From IMG/VR virus record IMGVR_UViG_3300037010_000365, positions 1 to 64,000 of that record: 64,000 nt of DNA, one strand, 5' to 3'. Positions 26,105 through 34,138 of this stretch are shown in pieces. Every line of letters starts with the position of its first letter. Position 1 is the stretch's first letter. Below the pieces are notes generated by a model that saw nothing but the letters and a program-made list of their open reading frames with translations, made no database searches and was not told where the DNA came from. A program made the position numbers and the translations under genes. Source of the DNA: a virus.

Positions 26105-27007
26105 TTGAATTTATTAGTAGAAAAGCTTAAAGAGTTTGGTGTTGCTGAAACTGATGTTGCTTTAGTTGAGGCTGCGTTTAAAGCGCAGGTTGATGAAGCA
26201 GCTGAAACTCGTGCACAAGAGTTGCTTGAGACAGAACGCCAAACAATGAAAGAGGGAGTTGATTCTGTTGTTTCAGAATTTGCTGCTAAATATGAAACGT
26301 TAAAAGAATCTATTGATACTCAGATTGATGCTAAGCTTAGCGCTTTAGTTAAAACTGAACGTGAAGTTACTGTAAACGCTATCGATGCATTTGTCGAAGA
26401 TCACACAGCAAAGCTTAGCGAATATGCTGCTACCGTTGTTGAATCAGTGGAAGCTAAGTACAAAGAAGCATTTGAATCAGAAGCAGCTGCAATCATCGAA
26501 AGCTTTACTGAAAAGCTTGATTCTTACTCTGGTTATGTTACTGAATCAATTAAGACTAAAGCTCAGTCACAGTCAGATTTGAAGGTTGCAATGGCTGAAG
26601 AATTGCTTGAATCAATTCGCAGCATTTATGCAGAATACAATGTAACTATGCCTGAATCAGTTGACTTTACTGCTCAGTTTGAAGATCACTTGAAAGAATC
26701 TGAAAAACTTGAAACAGAAAATAAGCGATTGAAAGCTAAATTAACTGAAAAGTCTAAAGCTGAAGTTATTACTCAAGTTACTGAAGGCATGACGTTAATA
26801 CAGAAAGAAGATTTTACTTCTTTAACTGAATCAGTTCTTTTTGTATCTGAAGAATTGTACACAAAACGTTTACATGAAATGAAGGATCGCTTCTTATCAG
26901 GTAAGCAAACAGCGCAAGAAGTCTCAAAACCAGCCGCAACTGCTATTGTAACTGAAGGCACTACTGTTCCAAAAGTTGATGTATCGAAGTACCTCGGTCG
27001 TCGTTAA
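26105..27007 (+). CDS. 22: Prohead scaffold protein, gp22-like
   Basis: A 300-residue protein, almost entirely acidic coiled coil (repeated ESxxxK/ExxVxExxxA patterns), as expected for the major scaffold. Initiation is at TTG 26105, fixed by GGAGAG 6 bases upstream; no ATG fits. Gene order 21-22-23 is as in T4. Many Glu residues in VxE/LxE contexts would allow digestion by gp21 during maturation. The short tail (VDVSKYLGRR) is more conserved-looking than the core. Confidence 0.82.
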   Translation: MNLLVEKLKEFGVAETDVALVEAAFKAQVDEAAETRAQELLETERQTMKEGVDSVVSEFAAKYETLKESIDTQIDAKLSALVKTEREVTVNAIDAFVEDHTAKLSEYAATVVESVEAKYKEAFESEAAAIIESFTEKLDSYSGYVTESIKTKAQSQSDLKVAMAEELLESIRSIYAEYNVTMPESVDFTAQFEDHLKESEKLETENKRLKAKLTEKSKAEVITQVTEGMTLIQKEDFTSLTESVLFVSEELYTKRLHEMKDRFLSGKQTAQEVSKPAATAIVTEGTTVPKVDVSKYLGRR

Positions 27008-27017
27008 TTTTAAAAAC

Positions 27018-27025
27018 TATAAATA
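27018..27025 (+). promoter_or_regulatory. T4-type late promoter, first of a pair
   Basis: TATAAATA upstream of the major capsid gene. Confidence 0.75.
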
Positions 27026-27035
27026 CATTTGAAAC

Positions 27036-27043
27036 TATAAATA
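27036..27043 (+). promoter_or_regulatory. T4-type late promoter, second of a pair
   Basis: TATAAATA 18 bases after the first copy and 30 bases before the capsid ATG. Two promoters in tandem fit the high demand for capsid protein. Confidence 0.75.
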
Positions 27044-27072
27044 TAGATGTATTATTAAGGAGATTACAATAA

Positions 27073-28359
27073 ATGTCTAATACTTTGTTAGAAACTTGGG
27101 GTGACGTGATCGAAGCTAAAGAATTAGGTTCTATCGCTCCACAACACAAATCAACTGTAGCAGTAATGCTAGAACAGCAAGCTAAACATATTAATGAAGA
27201 TCTTGCTAACGTTACTGGTGGTGTTGCTAAATGGGATCCAGTCTTGATTGGCATGGTTCGTCGTTCAATTCCAAAAATGTTAGCGTTTGATTTGGTTGGT
27301 GTACAGCCTATGACTATGCCTTCAGGCATCGTTTTCGCAATGCGTTCACGTTATACTGCCCAGTCTGGTACAGAAGCGTTATACCATGAAGCAAATGCAG
27401 CTTTCTCAGGTAACGGTGTAGCTGAAACTGGTTCTATCTTCTCTGGCGACTTTGGCGGTACTGGTGCAACCGATCCTGCGGCAATCACAGCTATGTTAAC
27501 AGCTATCGGTGAAAACTTGGGTGTTGCTGGTTCTGCTAAAGACTTCAATGAAATGGCGTTCTCTATCGAGAAGAGCTCAGTAATTGCTAAGACACGTGGT
27601 TTACGCGCTCAGTGGTCAACAGAATTAGAACAGGATTTGAAAGCAGTTCACGGCATGAATGCTGATGAAGAAATGATCAACATTCTTTCTATGGAAATCA
27701 CAAACGAAATCAACCGTGAATTGCTTCGTAAGATGTACTTCTTCGCTAAGTTAGGTGCTCAGAACTGTACAGTTCCTGGTGTGTTCGACTTGACAGCTGA
27801 TTCTAACGGTCGTTGGTTAGTAGAAACTTTCAAAGGTTTGTTATTCCAGATCGAAATGGAAGCTAACAAGATTGCAACTGATACTCGTATGGGTAAAGGC
27901 AACTTCGTAGTTTGTTCTAGCAACATCGCTTCTGCTTTGGCTATGACTGGTTTGTTGGACAACGTTCCTTCATCTAAGTTAGATACTGGTGCTCAAGTCG
28001 ATCCTACTAGCTCAACTTATGTTGGTACTATCTTGAACGGTATGGCAGTTTATGTTGATCCGTATGGTTATGAAGCTTCAGCTGGTGCTGAGTTTGTTCT
28101 AGTTGGCTACAAAGGTGCTAGTTCTACTCAAGCTGGTATGATCTATGCTCCATACCAACCGTTAACTCTTGCTAAGACTGTTAACCCAACAAGCTTCCAA
28201 CCAGCTGCTGGTTTCAAAACTCGCTACGGTCTAACAGTGAACCCGTTCGCTTATGCTACTCCATTGGCTAACGCCGATATGACTAGCACTGCAGACTTTA
28301 CAGCTGCTTATCGTGGTAACATGTTCTATCGCATCATGAAAGTAACTGGTTTGTTGTAA
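27073..28359 (+). CDS. 23: Major capsid protein, gp23-like
   Basis: A 428-residue HK97-fold protein (T4 gp23: 521). Typical gp23 stretches: WDPVLIGMVRRSIPKMLAFD near 55-75, GVQPMTMPSGIVFAMRSRY near 76-94, GLRAQWSTELEQDLKAVHG near 175-195, and the C-terminal TRYGLTVNPFAYA. It has AAGGAG and two late promoters, and codon use is smoother than in its neighbours, as for a highly expressed gene. T4 gp23 is cleaved near residue 65 by gp21; a comparable cut here is likely but the exact site is not certain. Confidence 0.93.
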   Translation: MSNTLLETWGDVIEAKELGSIAPQHKSTVAVMLEQQAKHINEDLANVTGGVAKWDPVLIGMVRRSIPKMLAFDLVGVQPMTMPSGIVFAMRSRYTAQSGTEALYHEANAAFSGNGVAETGSIFSGDFGGTGATDPAAITAMLTAIGENLGVAGSAKDFNEMAFSIEKSSVIAKTRGLRAQWSTELEQDLKAVHGMNADEEMINILSMEITNEINRELLRKMYFFAKLGAQNCTVPGVFDLTADSNGRWLVETFKGLLFQIEMEANKIATDTRMGKGNFVVCSSNIASALAMTGLLDNVPSSKLDTGAQVDPTSSTYVGTILNGMAVYVDPYGYEASAGAEFVLVGYKGASSTQAGMIYAPYQPLTLAKTVNPTSFQPAAGFKTRYGLTVNPFAYATPLANADMTSTADFTAAYRGNMFYRIMKVTGLL

Positions 28360-28379
28360 AACGATCAGTTAGTTTTAAT

Positions 28380-28404
28380 AAAAGGAGACTTCGGTCTCCT
28401 TTTT
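28380..28404 (+). terminator. Bidirectional Rho-independent terminator
   Basis: AAAAGGAGAC, loop TTCG, GTCTCCTTTTT. Ends the capsid transcript and, read on the other strand, also the converging minus-strand nuclease gene. Confidence 0.9.
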
Positions 28405-28409
28405 GTTTA

Positions 28410-28982
28410 TTAAGCAACTAATAATTTAAGTACTTCGCTATCGCTAATACCTGTTAATAATTCTTTTAATGCATTATGTTGTCTAAACGTGTTAATTTGA
28501 AATTCATATGATTTATCTATTTCATCCAGTGTAGTTAAGCAGTTAGATTTGCTTAACGATAATAACAGGTCATTATAAAGAATTAACCCTATTCTGTTGA
28601 AATTTATCGGTAGTACACAGCTTTGTTCAAGTGACCAAAATCCGCTCTTGTAATCAGTTTTGTGTTCTAATGAAACACCAAATAAAAATTGTATTGTTTC
28701 ATCGTTTAGCTGTATGAAGTATGGAACTCTAACTAATTTAATATCATTAACTGTGCAGTATTCGGATAACAATGTGTCTCGCAATTGTGTTTTTGCCGAT
28801 GTGTAGTGATGATACCCGTCAAATTCAATCAGAGTATCTATTTTACCATCAACTATCACAGCGTAATCAATTATCATCCGTTTATTCTTAAACTTAATAG
28901 AATATTGAGACTCAATAACGCATTGGCGGTATAGTTTAATAAGAATAAGCGCTAACGATTCCTCAGTAAGGTAATCTTTCAT
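28410..28982 (-). CDS. Vsr/PD-(D/E)XK-like nuclease, putative free-standing homing endonuclease
   Basis: A 190-residue protein and the only convincing minus-strand gene in the window. Residues ~36-75 carry MIIDYAVIVDG, LIEFDGYHHY and, further on, IKLVRVPYF, which fits the D-...-ExDGxxH core of Vsr-like/DUF559 nucleases. It has its own GAGGATGG site. A single-gene insertion of opposite orientation beside the highly conserved capsid gene, ending at a bidirectional terminator, is typical of phage homing endonucleases. The target site is not known; a repair or defence nuclease is the alternative. Confidence 0.6.
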   Translation of the reverse strand: MKDYLTEESLALILIKLYRQCVIESQYSIKFKNKRMIIDYAVIVDGKIDTLIEFDGYHHYTSAKTQLRDTLLSEYCTVNDIKLVRVPYFIQLNDETIQFLFGVSLEHKTDYKSGFWSLEQSCVLPINFNRIGLILYNDLLLSLSKSNCLTTLDEIDKSYEFQINTFRQHNALKELLTGISDSEVLKLLVA

Positions 28983-29018
28983 TTTACCATCCTCAATTTA
29001 TTATTCTTAATATGTAAT

Positions 29019-29047
29019 ATTATAACATATAACTTAAAATAAATAAA
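29019..29047 (-). promoter_or_regulatory. Possible promoter of the minus-strand nuclease gene
   Basis: On the minus strand TTTATT (29047-29042) and TATAAT (29024-29019) are 17 bases apart, 36 bases before the ATG. The -35 is weak. Confidence 0.4.
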
Positions 29048-29066
29048 CCAAAAGGAACTAACTATC

Positions 29067-29501
29067 ATGGATCTTACACTCGATCAAATCTTATCTGAGT
29101 CTGAAAAAGACTTATATGTCGATCACTTAGGTGACATCGGAAAACAAGTTGCTCAGCAGTCTAACATATTCTCTAAATGGCTAAGAATTACAAAAAAAGA
29201 AACCCTAAAGCTTAGAGCTCTTGATATTGAAATGGAAGCGCTAAAAGCTGAGTTGTGGTTGTATTATACAGGTAAGGCAGATCCTAGCGTGTATCGTGAC
29301 CATCCAATGGATACGAGATTCTTGAAGTCTGAATCAAAAGAAGCAATTAATGCAGATCCAAGATATAAAAAGCTAAACATTAAAATAACTGTTCAATCTG
29401 AAACAGTTGATACATTGGAAAAAATTCTAGATCGTGTTAAATCAAGAGACTTCCAATTAAAGAATATTATTGAATGGAAGCGTTTTGAGTCTGGCGTATA
29501 A
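29067..29501 (+). CDS. uvsY: Recombination mediator UvsY
   Basis: A 144-residue protein (T4 UvsY: 137) with AAAAGGA. Shared pattern: FSKWLRITKKETLKLRAL (T4: YSKWLNKHSSIKKEMLRI) near 34-50, LWLYYTGKADP (T4: LDYYSGRGD) near 65-75, and the C-terminal ILDRVKSRDFQLKNIIEWKRFE (beginning ILDRVKSRDF; T4: DAIKSRGFAIKHIQDMRAFE). UvsY loads UvsX recombinase on gp32-covered single-stranded DNA. Here it sits between capsid and tail tube genes, whereas uvsX is at 39275. Confidence 0.85.
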   Translation: MDLTLDQILSESEKDLYVDHLGDIGKQVAQQSNIFSKWLRITKKETLKLRALDIEMEALKAELWLYYTGKADPSVYRDHPMDTRFLKSESKEAINADPRYKKLNIKITVQSETVDTLEKILDRVKSRDFQLKNIIEWKRFESGV

Positions 29502-29504
29502 ATA
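29497..29504 (+). promoter_or_regulatory. T4-type late promoter
   Basis: TATAAATA overlapping the uvsY stop codon, 25 bases before the next gene. Confidence 0.7.
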
Positions 29505-29528
29505 TCGAACAACACTTAGGTAAAAATA

Positions 29529-30554
29529 ATGTTATTAATTAACTCAGCAAAAGAAATTAACTGGTTAGCTAGCTTTCAAGTTAGATCGCCAACGGGTAAG
29601 CACATTGATATATCACAGTATATTCAACAAGTTAACATTCCATCTATTTCGTTGATGCCGTTGGATACAGCTGCTCCTAGAGGTATTACTAAATTCTACG
29701 GGACACAGACTCAATACGGTTCTTTTGATGTTCAGTTTTTAATGGATGAAAACTGGGAAATCTATACGTTGCTTTTATCATTTCTATTTAACATGTCTAG
29801 ATCAAGCAAACCTAATGAAGTTTTTGGGTCAGTAACTGTTATTGCCGTTGATTCGTATCAGGTACCTAAATTTAGAATTGAGTTTGATAATCTAGTGCTT
29901 AGTTCTATAACAGATATTCAATTGCAGACGTCTAACACAAATCAGCCGTTAATTGTTAACTGTCAATTTGATTTTAGCATGATTAAGTTTAGAAAAATAT
30001 CAACTGCAGGTGATTTAGGTATTGGTGCAGGTATTAATACTAATGGATATTACCTTGAAGATGGTTCATGGACTGGGATTGATTCAAGTTTAATAAGAAA
30101 CAAATATTTAACATATGAAGGTAGATTAATTAACTCGGCTACAGGTGCTGCTCAATGGTCAGTTGATTTGTTAGAACAAGATAGCTATACGGTATTTATC
30201 CCAAAAAATACAGTTAAATTTGTAGAAGGTTTAACTGAAATTGAAATAGCTTGCGGAGTTGTTGTTACTGTCAATAATATACCTAAAAATAATGGATTGT
30301 TCAGTCGAACTGTTACTGTTCTTAAAGGCGGTGTAAAAGTTTTAACCAATAACTTCATATTAGAGTCATGTGTAGATATAAATACATTTAATAAAAAATA
30401 TTCATCCGCTGATGGTGTTATTATTGAATTCACTTACACATTAGATCCAGCTGGGTACTCGATTAGCTTCAATATACACGATCAGTTTAATCCTAATATG
30501 ACATCAGGCGCTGAATATATTCAAAGCAATATAATTGATGGTTGTGTTAAATAA
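29529..30554 (+). CDS. Tail-tube-fold virion protein with extra C-terminal domain
   Basis: A 341-residue protein. The first ~160 residues follow the tail-tube fold shared by gp19 and tube initiators: GSFDVQFLMDENWEIYTLLLSF near 67-88, then FRIEFDNLVLSSITDIQL and IVNCQFDFSMIKF near 120-155. Residues ~165-341 form an added beta-rich domain (TNGYYLEDGSWTGIDS..., KNTVKFVEGLTEIEIACG). It sits just before the true tail tube gene and has its own late promoter. It may be the tube initiator (gp54/gp48 role) or a decorated tube-like protein. Confidence 0.5.
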   Translation: MLLINSAKEINWLASFQVRSPTGKHIDISQYIQQVNIPSISLMPLDTAAPRGITKFYGTQTQYGSFDVQFLMDENWEIYTLLLSFLFNMSRSSKPNEVFGSVTVIAVDSYQVPKFRIEFDNLVLSSITDIQLQTSNTNQPLIVNCQFDFSMIKFRKISTAGDLGIGAGINTNGYYLEDGSWTGIDSSLIRNKYLTYEGRLINSATGAAQWSVDLLEQDSYTVFIPKNTVKFVEGLTEIEIACGVVVTVNNIPKNNGLFSRTVTVLKGGVKVLTNNFILESCVDINTFNKKYSSADGVIIEFTYTLDPAGYSISFNIHDQFNPNMTSGAEYIQSNIIDGCVK

Positions 30555-30560
30555 AAATTC

Positions 30561-30568
30561 TATAAATA
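30561..30568 (+). promoter_or_regulatory. T4-type late promoter
   Basis: TATAAATA 57 bases before the tail tube ATG. Confidence 0.75.
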
Positions 30569-30624
30569 CATTTAGGAGTTTGGGTTAATTCCTAAACACA
30601 TTAAACAATTAATTGGAGAAGAAT

Positions 30625-31140
30625 ATGGCAGATTTTGGCATAGATTCATTTATTGGTAGTATGACACATGGCGGGGCACGTGGTAACTTATATACGGTTA
30701 CGCTAAACTCGCCTTATGGTTCCACTGATGATCTTACATTTAGATGTAAAGCTGCAAGCTTACCAGCAGCTACTGTTGGCGTTATTGAAGTGCCGTATAT
30801 GGGCCAGATTAGTAAGTGGCCAGGTAACACGACATACGAAGAGTGGAATGTTACTATTTTGATGGATGAAGGTTTAGAATCGCGCGCCGCTATTGAAGTT
30901 TGGCAAGATGCTATCAACGGACGCGTATCAAATATCACTCAAGATAATACTACTCGTAATCATTTCATCGATGCAATTGTAACACAATATAACAAAGATG
31001 GTTCTGTTGGTGCAGAGTACACAATTCATGGCATGTGGCCTACCAGTTTAGGTGCAGTTGAAATGTCATGGGAAGCGGCTTCGGCTGTGTTAGAGTTTCA
31101 ATGTAGTTTTGCTGTGCAATACTGGACTCGTAACGTATAA
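30625..31140 (+). CDS. 19: Tail tube protein, gp19-like
   Basis: A 171-residue protein (T4 gp19: 163). Start taken at ATG 30625, because the upstream in-frame TTG (30613) lies inside the GGAGAA ribosome-binding site. FRCKAASLPAATVGVIEVPYMG near 33-52, WNVTILMDEGLESRAAIEVW near 67-87 and a beta-rich C-terminus (FQCSFAVQYWTRNV) are typical gp19 features. Hexamers stack to form the tube through which DNA passes. Next gene is the sheath. Confidence 0.88.
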   Translation: MADFGIDSFIGSMTHGGARGNLYTVTLNSPYGSTDDLTFRCKAASLPAATVGVIEVPYMGQISKWPGNTTYEEWNVTILMDEGLESRAAIEVWQDAINGRVSNITQDNTTRNHFIDAIVTQYNKDGSVGAEYTIHGMWPTSLGAVEMSWEAASAVLEFQCSFAVQYWTRNV

Positions 31141-31161
31141 TATTAAAATAAGGAAATTATA

Positions 31162-33081
31162 ATGGCATATTTAGATTCTCCTGGTATTGCTATAAAAGAA
31201 GTTGATAAATCTTCTTATGTTGGCGGTAACAGTTCTACTACTGGTGGTTATGCTGGTGCGTTTGGTTGGGGTCCTGTATTAGTACCTACCATCATATCAA
31301 ATCAAACAGATTTGATTCGCACATTTGGTGGCCCTGTTACTGGTTACAATCAGCAAGATTTTTACTCTGTTGCTTACTTTTTAAAGTATTCTAATGCTTG
31401 TTATGTTACTCGTGTAACAGGACCAGACGCTAAGAACGCGGTAGCAATGAAAGATAATTCAACAACTGTTGGTAAAGAAGTTGTGATTAACTCATCTCAA
31501 GCTTTTGAGACCACTTTCACTAACTCAACTAGCGTTGACTTTGCTGCTAGATACCCTGGCTCTTTAGGTAATGGTATTGAAATTATCATCATTGATTCAA
31601 TTTCATTTACATCATCCAAATACAAGAACTTGTTCACAGGTGCACCTACTGGTACTGAACTTCACGTATTATTATTGAAGAATGGTTCTGTTCTTGAAAA
31701 GTACGAATATTTGAATGCTTTACCTGGTACTAAAAAATCAGATGGCACAGTTGCATACTATGTTGAAGTAATTAATACCCAATCTAATTACATTTACGTC
31801 TTGAAAGAAACAGGCGCTTGTGATTGCATACTGTCTGGCGGTACGCTAGGTGCAACTTTTGCTACATATAAAATATCATCTGTTACATATGCGGCAAGTA
31901 TTTACCCCGGTATTGGTAATAACACTGTAATTTACTTAGTTGATAGTGCAAACTACGCTGCTTTGAGTACTGATGTTAAGTCACATTTGGTTGGCGCGCC
32001 TGCAGTTGATCAGTGCGCTGTGGTTGTTTATACTAATGGTTTCTTCACTGAAGTATTTGAAGCTTTGGACAAGTTATCTACATCTGCTAACTATTACGTA
32101 ACCCAGTTTAACGCTCAATCATCTACAGCGCATTTAATGTCACCTGTTGACTTCACAGTAGCTGCTCAAACAGTTATGACATTAACTGGCGCAGTTGGTG
32201 ATGTTCCAGTTGGTGATTCAGTTGTTAACGGTTATAACATTATGGCTGATGCTGATACTTATGATATTAGCTTGATGTTTGCTGGATCAAATACTACAGT
32301 GTGTCAAACTGCTGTTGTTTCTATTGCAGAATCTCGCAAGTTTACAGTTGGTTTTGTCAGCCCTCAGTTTAGTTCATGTAAGTTAGGCGGTTCTGCTGCT
32401 TTAACTGCAGTGTTAGCTGATCGTCAAGCAATTTACTCTTCAAGTTATGGATTCATGGATTCTAACTGGGGTAAGGTTTACGATCCAATCAATAAGAACT
32501 CTTTCTGGATGGCTATGAATCCTGTATCTGCTGGTCTTCAAGCACAGGTTGAAAATCAGCGTGAAGCTTGGTATGTTGGTATGGGTACCACTTATGGTAG
32601 AATCTCAGGCATTCAAGCGTTAGCATGGGAACAGAGTCAAGTTATTCGTGATGCTTTGTACAAGTCTCAAATCAATCCATTATGCACGTTTAAAAACGAA
32701 GGCATTTTGTTATTTGGTTCTAAGACATTACAAGTTAAGCCTAGCGCATTTGATCGTTTGAATGTACGTCGTTTATTCATTGTAATTGAAAAAGCTGTTG
32801 GTAAAACTGCTAGAGCTCTTATTGGTGAACTTAACACTGATCAAACTCAGCGTTCTGTAGTTAACTCGATTACACCGTTTATGCGTGATATCAAAGCTAA
32901 GCAAGGTTGTTATGATTTTGCTATTGTTTGTGATGCCACGAATAACACGCCACAAGTTATTAACACTAATGGTATTGCAATTGGTTTGTACATCAAGCCT
33001 ACTAAAAACATTGACTTTGTTTATGTTGATATGGTTGCAGTTAGCTCTGGTGTTTCTTTCCAAGAGATCATCGGCAAATAA
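31162..33081 (+). CDS. 18: Tail sheath protein, gp18-like
   Basis: A 639-residue protein (T4 gp18: 659) with AAGGAA. The N-terminus LDSPGIAIKEVDKSSYVGG and the GGYAGAFGWGPV...QTDLIRTFGGP block near 25-60 are sheath signatures. The conserved C-terminal domain includes KSQINPLCTFKNEGILLFG near 505-523, RLNVRRLFIVIEKA near 535-548 and GLYIKPTKNIDFVYVD near 610-625. It forms the contractile sheath. Gene order tube-sheath is reversed relative to T4 (18-19). A strong terminator follows. Confidence 0.93.
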   Translation: MAYLDSPGIAIKEVDKSSYVGGNSSTTGGYAGAFGWGPVLVPTIISNQTDLIRTFGGPVTGYNQQDFYSVAYFLKYSNACYVTRVTGPDAKNAVAMKDNSTTVGKEVVINSSQAFETTFTNSTSVDFAARYPGSLGNGIEIIIIDSISFTSSKYKNLFTGAPTGTELHVLLLKNGSVLEKYEYLNALPGTKKSDGTVAYYVEVINTQSNYIYVLKETGACDCILSGGTLGATFATYKISSVTYAASIYPGIGNNTVIYLVDSANYAALSTDVKSHLVGAPAVDQCAVVVYTNGFFTEVFEALDKLSTSANYYVTQFNAQSSTAHLMSPVDFTVAAQTVMTLTGAVGDVPVGDSVVNGYNIMADADTYDISLMFAGSNTTVCQTAVVSIAESRKFTVGFVSPQFSSCKLGGSAALTAVLADRQAIYSSSYGFMDSNWGKVYDPINKNSFWMAMNPVSAGLQAQVENQREAWYVGMGTTYGRISGIQALAWEQSQVIRDALYKSQINPLCTFKNEGILLFGSKTLQVKPSAFDRLNVRRLFIVIEKAVGKTARALIGELNTDQTQRSVVNSITPFMRDIKAKQGCYDFAIVCDATNNTPQVINTNGIAIGLYIKPTKNIDFVYVDMVAVSSGVSFQEIIGK

Positions 33082-33099
33082 ATCTATATTCGATTATGA

Positions 33100-33127
33100 A
33101 AAATGGGAGCATACGCTCCCATTTTTG
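33100..33127 (+). terminator. Rho-independent terminator after the sheath gene
   Basis: AAAAATGGGAGC, loop ATAC, GCTCCCATTTTT: 12-base-pair stem followed by T-run. Confidence 0.92.
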
Positions 33128-33175
33128 TTATTCGTTAACTAATCTATAGTGTTATAATTAGCTCTTGTGTATCTA

Positions 33176-33252
33176 GAAGTTCACTGGTTTAATTCAAAAA
33201 GAAAAGATATAGATTTTATCATATATTTTGTTTGGATTAAACCTGAGTGATT
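33176..33252 (+). ncRNA. Conserved hairpin element, copy 1 of 3
   Basis: GGTTTAATTCAAA pairs with TTTGGATTAAACC (13 pairs, one G-U) around a loop with AAGAAAAGATATAG and ATTTTATCAT. The arms and loop recur at 35674-35752 and, inverted, at 55632-55710, with a compensating T-A to C-G change in copy 3. A possible promoter (TTGTTA ... TATAAT near 33126-33156) lies just upstream. Confidence 0.6.
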
Positions 33253-33379
33253 CAGATAATTTTAACAGTTCGGCCATTATATACCGGTGTGGCCTTGCGA
33301 GAAAGTTTCAATGATGTTCTGTACATTGTCGGATTACGAATACATCTACTCCCTTTTCTTTCCGCTGGATAATGAACCG

Positions 33380-33775
33380 GTTATTAATTAAAGTAATAAT
33401 AAACAGATAACGCTGTTGAAAATTAATCTAATTAATAATTCGGTATTAATCCAGTTACCTCTAGTAAAAGGTAATCGCAGAAGCGAAGGAAATACTCAGT
33501 TTCTTTTAGTGATTAAACACTACCAGTTCATTCCCGTAGAACTGTCTTTCCTGATAACTTTTTAAGGCGTTATCACCAAATCAATATTAATTTCATGTAA
33601 GTCCATTACACTACTCATAACATCAACAGTAAAGAATACGTATACTCAATACATGAAACTACGACTATCTTAGGTATTCGTTTCATTGGGCTGTCTACCC
33701 GAACCATCCTGTCTTACTAGGATATCCATCGTCGCTGGGTGCAAAGGGGAGCAGTGCCAGCATTTTATTTTTAAG
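33380..33775 (+). ncRNA. Candidate structured non-coding RNA
   Basis: A ~1-kb stretch without genes (33128-34138). Nested complementary segments: GATAACGC near 33394 with GCGTTATC near 33566; AGGAAA near 33497 with TTTCCT near 33548; CAGTTC and GAACTG around a 9-base loop; TTACCT/AGGTAA; TCGC-AGAA-GCGA; then ATCCT/AGGAT and a GCTGG...CCAGC hairpin followed by ATTTTATTTTT near 33735-33775 that could end the transcript. Not matched to tmRNA, RNase P RNA or group I intron cores by eye. Confidence 0.4.
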
Positions 33776-33950
33776 TTTTGGTCTACAATAGAAGTATGTT
33801 TAATTTAGATAAAGGGATATAGAATCCTGCATTATCAGAGTTCTAGACGTATCATAGCATAGTCAGATAGTAACTCAACCGTATGGATTGGTGTTTAACG
33901 GTTCCTAATTTGCATTTAACTTGGGTATGTTGTTTGTATTTTCTATTTAT

Positions 33951-34016
33951 AGAATTCTATTTATAACACATATCAGTCTAAAAGTAAACAACTAAATGAT
34001 AAAAAGTTAAAATAAA
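33951..34016 (+). repeat. Direct repeat upstream of uvsW, copy A
   Basis: About 65 bases with core CTAAAAGTAAACAACTAAAT and TATAAAAAGTTAAAA-like end, repeated at 34063-34137 with few changes. Confidence 0.75.
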
Positions 34017-34062
34017 CTTGTTGTTCGGTTGACACAACTATAGAGTAATAAATAATTAATGA

Positions 34063-34137
34063 ATAGAATCTTATTTATACATTATAACATGAATTAGACT
34101 AAAAGTAAACAACTAAATTATAAAAAGTTAAAAATAA
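34063..34137 (+). repeat. Direct repeat upstream of uvsW, copy B
   Basis: Second copy, ending one base before the uvsW ATG. It occupies the place where a ribosome-binding site should be; none is visible. Confidence 0.75.
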
Positions 34138-34138
34138 A

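Noticed and set aside
30613-30624. Earlier TTG start adding four residues to the tail tube protein
   Set aside because: The TTG and next codon are the GGAGAA ribosome-binding site of the ATG at 30625.
33380-33775. tmRNA, RNase P RNA or group I intron in the gene-free region
   Set aside because: None of their core motifs could be placed; left as an unclassified candidate RNA.
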